DNA of 5,952 nucleotides from Gemmatimonadota bacterium. GTDB taxonomy: Bacteria > Gemmatimonadota > Gemmatimonadetes > Longimicrobiales > Gaopeijiaceae. Below, in pieces: positions 1 to 5,603 of the stretch. Under the pieces are notes generated by a model. The model made no database searches. It had not been told where the DNA came from and worked only from the letters and a program-made list of their open reading frames with translations. Each line of letters starts with the position of its first letter. The stretch's first letter is position 1. Where the stretch lies: contig JACQVC010000261.1 of NCBI GenBank assembly GCA_016209995.1, positions 1-5,952 on the forward strand, read 5' to 3'. Position numbers and translations under genes: made by a program.

Positions 1-642
<642 letters not shown>

Positions 643-651
<9 letters not shown>

Positions 652-671
652 CGGGTCAGCGGCTAACCCGC
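643..671. terminator. Hairpin between convergent genes that contains both stop codons
   Basis: Arms at 643-652 (GCGGGTTAGC) and 662-671 (GCTAACCCGC) are perfect reverse complements of 10 bp, with a 9-base loop. The TAG of trpE (649-651) lies in the left arm and the TAG of the minus-strand dipeptidase (663-665) in the right arm. Position and symmetry suit a shared two-way terminator. No T-run follows on either strand, so it is not a classical intrinsic terminator. It may instead protect 3' ends or assist factor-dependent termination. Confidence 0.55.
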
Positions 672-2027
672 TAACTCGTCGAAGAGGTTCGCGATCGTCC
701 GCGTTCCCATCTCGAAGCTTTCCAGCGCGAACCATTCGTTGGGCGCGTGCATGTTGCATCCGGGCAGCGCGAAGCCCACGAGAAGCACGGGCGCGCCGAG
801 GATCCTCTCGAAGTCACCGACGATGGGGATCGAGCCGCCTTCGCCGGTGAAGACGGGTGGCCGTCCGAACGTCCGCTCGAGAGCACGCACGGCCGCCTGG
901 TAGTGACGACCCTCGGTCGACGCACGCCAGGGCCGGCCACCGTGTAGCTCCTCGATCGTGACCTTCACACCGGCTGGGGTCACGCTCGCCACGTGCTCCC
1001 GGAAGAGGCGGGCTACTCTGACCGGGTCCTGGTCCGGAACCAGCCGGAAGCTCACCTTCGCCATGGCGCGGGCGGGGAGCACTGTTTTGGCGCCCTGGCC
1101 GGTGTACCCAGACAGCAGGCCATTCACTTCGCACGTAGGCCGGATCCACAATCGCTCGAGCGTCGAGAAGCCGGCTTCTCCGTCCAACGCGGGTACTCCG
1201 ACCTGGTGCTGGAATTCTCTCTCATCGAACGGCAGCTGCTTGATGGCCGCGCGGTCGGCGGGACTCCATTCGTGCACGTCGTCGTAGAAGCCAGGGAGCG
1301 CAATACGCCGGTTCTCGTCGTGCAGCGAGGCCAGGATGCGCGCGAGGGCCATGGCCGGGTTCACTACCGCGCCGCCATAGGTGCCCGAGTGCAGGTCGCC
1401 GCCCGGTCCTTCGACCTGCACCTCGAAGTAGGCGAGGCCGCGCAGCGCATTCACGATCGTGGGCAGGCCAGGCGCGAACATCCCGGTGTCGGAGATTAAG
1501 ACGACGTCGCAGGCCAGGCGATCCCGGAAGCGCTCGACGAAGGGCACCAGGTTCGGCGACCCGATCTCCTCCTCGCCCTCCGCGATGAGCACGACGTTTA
1601 TGGGAAGCTTGCCGCCCTCCGCGAGGTAAGCATCGAGGGCGGCGACGTGCATATAGAGCTGACCCTTATCGTCCACGGCGCCGCGGGCGAAGATGCGGCC
1701 GTCACGCATCGTGGGCTCGAAGGGCGGCGTGGTCCAGAGGTCGAGCGGCTCGGGAGGTTGGACGTCGTAATGTCCGTAGATCAGCACGGTCGGCGCGCCA
1801 CTCCCTGCTCCTCGCCACTCGGCCAGGACCACGGGATGGCGCGGGGTTTCGACGATCTCGACCTCGAAACCGATGCTACGGAGACGACGAGCCAGCCATT
1901 CCGCGGCCTGGCGAGTGTCGGAATCGTGCTCCGACCGTGCGCTCACGCTGGGGATGCGTAGAAGCTCGAACAGCTCGCCCTGGAAGCGGGGCAGCTCGCG
2001 GTCGATGAAGGTTTGGGGCGCACTCAT
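663..2027 (-). CDS. M20 family metallopeptidase (CNDP/PepV-like dipeptidase)
   Basis: Predicted cytoplasmic two-zinc peptidase of the M20 family that cleaves dipeptides or short peptides; the exact substrate cannot be read from sequence. The 454 residues match the usual family length. Metal and catalytic motifs appear in order: YGHYDVQP (His86, Asp88), GAVDDKG (Asp119 or Asp120), EGEEEIGS (catalytic Glu153, metal Glu154), ISDTG (Asp180), DLHSG (His213, the residue that reaches the partner subunit's site in related dimers) and CNMHAPNE (His427). The spacing closely follows PepV and CNDP2. The PTCEVNGLLSGYTGQG stretch near 297 is also typical of this group. The ATG at 2027 is chosen because the protein then begins MSAPQTFIDRELPRF, a normal family N-terminus. 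The frame stays open to 2183, but that extension is low-complexity and overlaps the upstream membrane-protein gene. The ribosome site is weak (GAGACGA). The upstream gene ends 19 bases away, so the two are probably one transcript. Confidence 0.92.
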   Translation of the reverse strand: MSAPQTFIDRELPRFQGELFELLRIPSVSARSEHDSDTRQAAEWLARRLRSIGFEVEIVETPRHPVVLAEWRGAGSGAPTVLIYGHYDVQPPEPLDLWTTPPFEPTMRDGRIFARGAVDDKGQLYMHVAALDAYLAEGGKLPINVVLIAEGEEEIGSPNLVPFVERFRDRLACDVVLISDTGMFAPGLPTIVNALRGLAYFEVQVEGPGGDLHSGTYGGAVVNPAMALARILASLHDENRRIALPGFYDDVHEWSPADRAAIKQLPFDEREFQHQVGVPALDGEAGFSTLERLWIRPTCEVNGLLSGYTGQGAKTVLPARAMAKVSFRLVPDQDPVRVARLFREHVASVTPAGVKVTIEELHGGRPWRASTEGRHYQAAVRALERTFGRPPVFTGEGGSIPIVGDFERILGAPVLLVGFALPGCNMHAPNEWFALESFEMGTRTIANLFDELAG

Positions 2028-2046
2028 GGCGGTCGTCTCGGGGCCG

Positions 2047-2337
2047 CTACACCCAGACGCGAATGCCCCAGCGGTACAGCCAGCCCATGAACACGCTGAG
2101 GAAGATCGCACCGCCGATTCCGCCGCTGCTGAGCGCGAGCGGCTCACGAAGGTGGAAGATCCCCACACCGAGCATTCCGCCAATGAGGGCCCCGAAGACG
2201 CTCAGGAAGACCAGGACCAACGTTCCGGAGCCCCGATCGTCTTCGGGACGCCTCACGAGAGTCTTCATCAGAAGGCCGGCGACCACTCCGATGGCGATCC
2301 AAAGCGCAATACCGATGAAGTTCTGTATGGCACTCAT
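2047..2337 (-). CDS. Small three-helix membrane protein, GlsB/YeaQ/YmgE-like
   Basis: The predicted protein has 96 residues and is almost entirely membrane-embedded. Hydrophobic segments lie at about 6-26, 40-62 and 72-90. A charged loop (RRPEDDRG) follows the first helix. The glycine-rich stretch FGALIGGMLG in the second helix and GGIGGAIF before the third resemble the GlsB/YeaQ/YmgE family (also called transglycosylase-associated proteins). These are small inner-membrane proteins linked to envelope and general stress, with no settled biochemical role. The ATG at 2337 gives the sequence MSAIQNFIGIALW. An AGGGGA box lies 15 bases upstream, which is rather far for a strong ribosome site. The gene lies between a PspA-like gene and the dipeptidase on the same strand, and the dipeptidase starts 19 bases after its stop. 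The context fits a membrane-stress role. Family assignment is by motif resemblance only. Confidence 0.7.
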   Translation of the reverse strand: MSAIQNFIGIALWIAIGVVAGLLMKTLVRRPEDDRGSGTLVLVFLSVFGALIGGMLGVGIFHLREPLALSSGGIGGAIFLSVFMGWLYRWGIRVWV

Positions 2338-2362
2338 GTGGGTTCAGACGTTTCCCCTGGCC

Positions 2363-2386
2363 CCGGAGCCCGGGACAGGGCTCTGG
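2363..2386 (-). other. Hairpin in the leader of the GlsB-like gene
   Basis: A 9-bp stem with one G-T wobble (2363-2371 with 2378-2386) encloses a 6-base loop, 26 bases upstream of the membrane-protein ATG. It could be the terminator of the upstream PspA-like gene or part of a leader. No T-run follows on the minus strand, so the role is open. Confidence 0.3.
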
Positions 2387-2455
2387 ATCGGTGACGCGTG
2401 CACCCCGGCGCTCGCCCACGTTGACGTGCGAGGGAGTGGAGAGTAGCAGCCTGCG

Positions 2456-2475
2456 GGCCGGGGGGCAATCCGGCC
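2456..2475 (-). terminator. Short GC hairpin after the PspA-like gene
   Basis: Arms GGCCGG (2456-2461) and CCGGCC (2470-2475) form a perfect 6-bp stem with an 8-base loop, beginning 19 bases past the PspA-like stop on the minus strand. The placement suits a terminator. The stem is short and no U-run follows, so this is tentative. Confidence 0.3.
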
Positions 2476-2494
2476 ATGATCGAAGAGAAACCGG

Positions 2495-3145
2495 CTACTC
2501 GCGCCCCATCCGGCGCTTGAGCTCGGCGAGGCGTTCGTCGACGTCGGGGGCGGGCTCGCGCGGCGGCGCCCCCGATTCGCGATCGAGGTCGAGCATCTTC
2601 TCGGCGGCCTCCGCGTAGGATTCCGTGTCGCGGATCTTCTCCGCCATCCGGTCGAGCTCCGCGAAGAGATCTTCGGTCGCGTGCATCGACTCGTGAGCGC
2701 CCACGCGCCCGGAGCGGGAGATGACCTCCTCGCGCCGGGTGTGCGCCTCGCGCAGCTTCCCTTCCATCTCCTGGGCGTCTCTGACCCGGAGGTTCAGCTC
2801 TTCGCGCAGGGCCTGAGCCTTGCGGCGCAACACGTCCCTCCGCTGCTCGTGGCGCTCGGCGTACTGTCGAGCCACGTCCGCGGTCTCCGCATCCGGAACG
2901 CTCAGCGCCAGTCGCTCGCGCCTGCGACAGGTTTCGGCCTCCCTCGCCTCCGCTTCCGCCGACCGCTCGGTCTGCTCCAGCTCGTCGCGCAGGCGCTTGA
3001 TGTACACGCGTGCGTCAACGAGCTCGCCGTGCATGTGCCGCAGCAGCTCGTCCACCGTATCAGGTACCTCGTCCCGGTGGAGCTCGGTGCGAAAGTTCTC
3101 GGCCGCTTGTTGGAACGCGCGGCGCAGGTTGTCGAACACGCCCAA
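2495..3145 (-). CDS. PspA/IM30-like coiled-coil protein
   Basis: The 216-residue protein is nearly all helical and charged, with extended coiled coil from about 28 to 145 and a second helical stretch at about 155-190. The N-terminus MGVFDNLRRAFQQAAENF matches the amphipathic start of PspA/IM30 (Vipp1) proteins, which bind membranes and form ESCRT-III-like assemblies that stabilise the inner membrane. Other PspA-like signs are the ETCRRRERLAL segment near 71, a repeating Arg/Glu heptad pattern, and a C-terminal ERLAELKRRMG. The length is typical. The start is TTG at 3145, chosen because it gives the family N-terminus. The next upstream in-frame codons contain no other start before a stop at 3176-3178, and a GTG two codons downstream would lose the Met-Gly-Val-Phe start. 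The ribosome site is weak (GGACGG). The ECF sigma gene lies 145 bases upstream on the same strand, suggesting control by that factor. Another coiled-coil family is possible. Confidence 0.7.
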   Translation of the reverse strand: MGVFDNLRRAFQQAAENFRTELHRDEVPDTVDELLRHMHGELVDARVYIKRLRDELEQTERSAEAEAREAETCRRRERLALSVPDAETADVARQYAERHEQRRDVLRRKAQALREELNLRVRDAQEMEGKLREAHTRREEVISRSGRVGAHESMHATEDLFAELDRMAEKIRDTESYAEAAEKMLDLDRESGAPPREPAPDVDERLAELKRRMGRE

Positions 3146-3182
3146 GTGTAGCCGTCCAGGAGAACGCGCGACACCTTATCGC

Positions 3183-3227
3183 AAGACGCGCCTCACGGCC
3201 TGAACGTGCGGCCATGAGGCGCGTCTT
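3183..3227 (-). terminator. Strong hairpin between sigma factor and PspA-like gene
   Basis: Arms 3183-3195 and 3215-3227 are perfect 13-base reverse complements (AAGACGCGCCTCA and TGAGGCGCGTCTT). After one mismatch, GGCC 3197-3200 pairs with GGCC 3210-3213, leaving a 9-base loop. On the minus strand it lies 63 bases after the sigma stop and 37 bases before the PspA-like TTG. It may terminate the sigma transcript or attenuate read-through into the PspA-like gene. The minus-strand continuation is only TCTTGCGA, so the U-run is poor. Confidence 0.55.
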
Positions 3228-3290
3228 TCAAGTGGGTCGCGTGGGGCGGGATGCTCCAGAGGGTCGACTACCTGGTGTCCCGTCCCGAGT

Positions 3291-3926
3291 CTAGTTCAGA
3301 TACGGTTCGATGCGCTCCGCGAAGGAGTTCCGCGCCCTGTGCAGCCGGCTCTTCACGGTTCCGAGATTCACGCCCGTGATGGCCGCGATCTCTTCGTAGC
3401 TCCGCCCTTCCAGCTCGCGAAGCCGGAAAACCAGGCGATGGTGCTCCGGTAGCTCATCGACGGTGCGTTCCACGAGCTGCCGGAGATAGCGCTTGCGGTA
3501 CAGGTCGTCCGGTCGCATCGACGAGTCCTCGAACTGGAGGGGACGATGATCGTCGTCGGTGCTTCCTGCGAGCCTCTGGAAAAGCACCAGGGGATTTCGC
3601 GAACGATTCCGCAGCTCGTTCTTGGAAAGGTTGCTCGCGATCGTGTATACCCAGGTGGAGAACTTCTTCTCCGTGTCGAAGCGATGGAGGTGCCGAGTGA
3701 CGCGGATGAACGCCTCCTGCACGAGGTCCTCCGCACGGTCCCAGTCCCCCGTCTTGCGCGCAATGAAGTGTACGAGACGGTCCCGATACCGGTCGTAGAG
3801 CTCCTGAAACGCGCCGCGAACTCCAACCTGGTGTGCGGCGGCCAGCTCCTCGTCCGTCAAAGTCGGCAGCGGACGACCGGCCGGCTCCGTGGTCAGGACC
3901 TTCGTTCTCACCTTTGTCTGTGCCAT
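3291..3926 (-). CDS. ECF-type RNA polymerase sigma-70 factor
   Basis: The predicted protein has 211 residues and is an alternative sigma factor that directs RNA polymerase to a stress or envelope regulon. Region 2 spans about 38-108: AFQELYDRYRDRLVHFIARK, then EDLVQEAFIRVTRHLHRF, then the -10-reading FSTWVYTIASNLSKNELR. Region 4 spans about 152-205: VDELPEHHRLVFRLRELEG followed by the helix-turn-helix YEEIAAITGVNLGTVKSRLHRAR. There is no region 3, and the two domains are joined by a 45-residue linker, which is the ECF layout. The ATG at 3926 gives a plausible N-terminus. The frame stays open to 4058, but that stretch runs through non-coding hairpin repeats. No clear ribosome site is visible. 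No anti-sigma gene lies next to it; the next gene downstream is PspA-like. Tandem repeats upstream carry GGAAC boxes that could serve self-regulation. The ECF subgroup is not assigned. Confidence 0.92.
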   Translation of the reverse strand: MAQTKVRTKVLTTEPAGRPLPTLTDEELAAAHQVGVRGAFQELYDRYRDRLVHFIARKTGDWDRAEDLVQEAFIRVTRHLHRFDTEKKFSTWVYTIASNLSKNELRNRSRNPLVLFQRLAGSTDDDHRPLQFEDSSMRPDDLYRKRYLRQLVERTVDELPEHHRLVFRLRELEGRSYEEIAAITGVNLGTVKSRLHRARNSFAERIEPYLN

Positions 3927-3987
3927 AGCGTGGAGTGCTGCGCCCCCGCGGTCATCCGCGTAAGACAAGATGGGCCACCTGCAAAGA

Positions 3988-4084
3988 GGGGCCCCTGGAT
4001 ACCTGACCCCACGCAACGTTCCGTGGCGTGGGGGCCCCGGAGCCTTTACCCCACGCAACGTTCCGTGGCGTGGGGGCCCCGGAG
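3988..4084. repeat. Tandem 42/43-bp hairpin repeat upstream of the sigma gene
   Basis: Two identical 37-base copies lie at 4006-4042 and 4048-4084, separated by 5 bases. A partial third unit (GGGGCCCC with diverged GGA and CCT blocks) starts at 3988. GGGGCCCC recurs at 3988, 4031 and 4073, giving a period of 42-43. Each full copy folds by itself: CCCCACGCAACG pairs with CGTGGCGTGGGG (one mismatch) around a 3-base TTC loop. The array ends 62 bases before the sigma-factor ATG and is not in any convincing gene. Confidence 0.9.
3996..4022 (-). promoter_or_regulatory. Candidate ECF-style promoter for the sigma gene
   Basis: On the minus strand GGAAC (plus bases 4018-4022) is followed by 16 bases and then TATCCA (4001-3996). 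GGAAC is the usual core of ECF -35 elements, and 16 bases is a normal spacing. The -10 part is not a strong match to known ECF or housekeeping boxes. Transcription would start near 3990, giving a leader of about 65 bases. This is an inference from motif and spacing only. Confidence 0.25.
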
Positions 4085-4241
4085 TCGCGAGCGCGCCAGC
4101 AGGTTGAAATTTTCACGCCTGAAAGATGTCACGACGGCCCCGGAAGTTCAACCGTTCGGAGGGTGGCCCCTTCGGGTCTGGTTCGGGCGCGGTCAAGGCC
4201 CTGACGGCGGAACCCGGTACCGATCGTGCGACCTGGCGCTG

Positions 4242-4288
4242 CGCTCATATCGAGCGTATATCGTTGCCATGAAGTCACTTATAACGAT
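4242..4288. promoter_or_regulatory. Cluster of short palindromes, operator-like
   Basis: In an AT-richer patch, CGCTC (4242-4246) and GAGCG (4252-4256) flank ATATC. ATATCG recurs at 4247 and 4258, 11 bases apart. ATCGTT (4260-4265) and AACGAT (4283-4288) form a second inverted repeat with a 17-base spacer. An 11-base repeat spacing is one helical turn, as for protein-binding sites. No gene starts close by, so the role is unknown. Confidence 0.25.
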
Positions 4289-4378
4289 GACCTGACTAGG
4301 TGGCACGGTTAGCGAACGCTCCTGAGCAGCCGGCAGGCCAAGCAGTCAGCGGAGTGACGTCAGAAAACTGAGGTAGAT

Positions 4379-4469
4379 GGAAAAACCGCGGTAGGGCGTG
4401 GGGTCCGGTATTGCCAGCCAGCCCCCCTTGCTCGCCGTGACCCCGTGGGTCGCCCTATCGCGGTTTTCC
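4379..4469 (+). ncRNA. Extended hairpin: structured RNA candidate or two-way terminator
   Basis: Left arm 4379-4398 pairs with 4451-4469 over 19 bp with one bulged A (4385) and one G-T wobble. Inside, GGGGTC (4400-4405) pairs with GACCCC (4439-4444), and CGG (4406-4408) with CCG (4435-4437), leaving a 26-base loop with a run of six C at 4422-4427. On the plus strand the right arm runs into a T-rich tract (TTTTCCTGGTTTTCTTT). On the minus strand the other arm ends in TTTTT. This could be a two-way terminator with an unusually long stem, or a folded small RNA. No known RNA family was recognised. Confidence 0.4.
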
Positions 4470-4838
4470 TGGTTTTCTTTGCGCACCCGTCGGTCTCGTG
4501 GGCACGCTGATCCTATGTCCTGATGTCTATATAACGCAGGGCGCCAAGGGTGTCACTCTCAATTCGGTACGCCTGTGAAATTTTGTTTCCGAGCGTCCGG
4601 TAGGTCGCGGATCCCAATAGTCGGTCAGAATGGAGAAGCGAACGGACAGGAGTGCGAGGTACGATCATGGTGAGAGAGCGTCGTGTGTCCGGGTCACGAC
4701 CGCGACGCTCGATGTGGCACATGACGTGCAGCGCGAGCGCGCAGTGGCCTCGATGTAGTTGGCGACAGAAACGGATGTTTCGACTGCTTTGTAGTAGCGG
4801 CACCAACACCGAGCGTGCGGGGCGGACACAACAAGCCA

Positions 4839-4867
4839 TTGCGGTGAGAGGGAAATTGTGCTGAGAT
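4839..4867 (+). promoter_or_regulatory. Weak sigma-70-like promoter candidate before the V4R-like gene
   Basis: TTGCGG (4839-4844), a 17-base spacer and TGAGAT (4862-4867) match the spacing of a housekeeping promoter, with 3 of 6 and 4 of 6 consensus positions. It would start transcription near 4874, about 29 bases before the ATG at 4903. It would be excluded if translation really starts at the GTG at 4858. Confidence 0.2.
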
Positions 4868-4883
4868 TGCGGACTTGGCAAAC

Positions 4884-4902
4884 GAGGGGAGTCGAGGGGA
4901 GG
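4884..4902 (+). promoter_or_regulatory. Tandem Shine-Dalgarno-like repeat before ATG 4903
   Basis: The block CGAGGGGAG occurs twice, ten bases apart, directly before the ATG. The first copy (GAGGGGAG, 4884-4891) leaves 11 bases to the ATG. The second (GAGGGGAGG, 4894-4902) touches it and is too close to serve. This supports the ATG at 4903 as the start. Confidence 0.5.
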
Positions 4903-5592
4903 ATGAACGCGCCCGACGTTCGTGCCGCTTCAACGGAGAAGACCCTGCCGCTCGTGGACGCAACCGAAGCGAGAGTGAGCCCTGCGCACGGTGGCCAAAC
5001 CCGGCGAGTGTCGTCGGCGGTGGCGCTGGCGCTGCTCGAGATATTGAGGGCACGCGACCTTCCTGAGGAGGTGTTCGCGGAAGAGGACCTCACGGAGACG
5101 ATGCCGCGGCGGCTCGGATTGAACGACGTCGTCGACGCTCAGATTCGGCGGTACCGCGCCGAGGCGCGGCGCGGGCGCCGTGTGCCAGCCGCGGAAGTCC
5201 AGGACCTGTTTCAGCTCGTCCTACGACGCCCAGACGCACATGACATCTTTTACCTGGCGGGTCGTCGTTTGGCTGGCCGATACTCGCCGGGCAGCAGGCT
5301 GGTGAGAGCCCTTCCCAAGCGCGCAGCGGTTGTGGTGGGTGGACGGCGGGCACGTGTGCGCGCGTCGCGTCTCTTCGGCGGTGGCGCTACCAGCCTGGGG
5401 GGTGAGCCGTTCGCGGTCGTGGGTCGGGATCTGATCACCGTGCGCGGCGACCCGAGCGGCGCGGCTTGCGCACTCTACACGGGGCTATTCGACGAGATCC
5501 TGGAACGGCACACGGGCGAACCCCTGAGGGTCATCCATCGAGAGTGCGAGTCTCGGGGTCAGCCGCGCTGTGTGTGGCGTCTGAGCGAGTAG
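4903..5592 (+). CDS. Protein with V4R-like C-terminal domain, function unknown
   Basis: The predicted soluble protein has 229 residues and I do not recognise it as a named family. The last 40 residues (LYTGLFDEILERHTGEPLRVIHRECESRGQPRCVWRLSE) carry the pattern of V4R (4-vinyl reductase-like) small-molecule-binding domains: a helix, a strand, then Cys215-x3-Gly219-x3-Cys223 and a final strand. In that fold the two cysteines can hold a metal. The first 35 residues look disordered. Residues 36-125 are mainly helical and acidic/basic (EEVFAEEDLTETMPRRLGLNDVV), and 137-157 are rich in Arg and Val. There is no signal peptide or membrane helix. The ATG at 4903 is favoured by the GAGGGGAG boxes. A GTG at 4858 in the same frame, with GAGAGGG five bases ahead, would add 15 residues. 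It stands alone, so no operon partner hints at a role; ligand sensing is the best guess. Confidence 0.75.
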   Translation: MNAPDVRAASTEKTLPLVDATEARVSPAHGGQTRRVSSAVALALLEILRARDLPEEVFAEEDLTETMPRRLGLNDVVDAQIRRYRAEARRGRRVPAAEVQDLFQLVLRRPDAHDIFYLAGRRLAGRYSPGSRLVRALPKRAAVVVGGRRARVRASRLFGGGATSLGGEPFAVVGRDLITVRGDPSGAACALYTGLFDEILERHTGEPLRVIHRECESRGQPRCVWRLSE

Positions 5593-5603
5593 CGACCGGC
5601 TAC
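5589..5603. other. Small hairpin joining two convergent stop codons
   Basis: GTAGC (5589-5593) and GCTAC (5599-5603) can pair around a 5-base loop. They include the TAG of the V4R-like gene (5590-5592) and the TAG of the minus-strand gene (5600-5602). The stem is only 5 bp, so much of the symmetry may come simply from two facing TAG codons. Confidence 0.25.

Larger units (their letters stand above)
3927..4902. other. Long intergenic region without a convincing gene
   Basis: Nearly 1 kb lies between the divergent sigma gene and V4R-like gene. Open frames in it (for example 4667-4864 plus and 4513-4881 minus) encode Arg/Ser/Cys-rich sequence with no recognisable domain. It contains the tandem hairpin repeat (3988-4084), short palindromes in an AT-richer patch (4242-4288), a long extended hairpin (4379-4469), and a stretch from about 4500 to 4860 where I see only small local inverted repeats (for example GTCGTG 4680-4685 with CACGAC 4695-4700, written on the plus strand). 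No tRNA-like or known riboswitch core was recognised. Confidence 0.6.

Noticed and set aside
2028..2183. A 52-residue N-terminal extension of the dipeptidase frame
   Set aside because: It is Ser/Ala/Cys-rich, overlaps the GlsB-like gene in another frame, and precedes a normal M20 N-terminus that begins at the ATG at 2027.
2344..2348. TCTGA on the minus strand as an ECF -10 for the GlsB-like gene
   Set aside because: No GGAAC-like box lies 16-17 bases upstream, and the leader would be too short.
3927..4058. A 44-residue N-terminal extension of the sigma factor
   Set aside because: It would start at a TTG inside the hairpin repeat and is unlike any sigma N-terminus; the ATG at 3926 fits better.
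4379..4469. SRP RNA, 6S RNA or an integron attC site
   Set aside because: The conserved SRP loop and the attC core sequences are absent, and the element is shorter than 6S RNA and lacks its central bubble.
4667..4864. Possible small plus-strand gene with a GAGG box before its ATG
   Set aside because: The product is Arg/Ser/Cys/Trp-rich without any domain or hydrophobic pattern, typical of chance frames in GC-rich DNA, and it runs into the start region of the next gene.
4513..4881. A 122-residue minus-strand open frame
   Set aside because: No domain, no ribosome site and composition unlike the neighbouring genes; probably chance.
4665..5093. A 142-residue minus-strand open frame overlapping the V4R-like gene
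   Set aside because: It overlaps the better-supported plus-strand gene for about 190 bases and has shadow-frame composition (Ser/Ala/Arg-rich).
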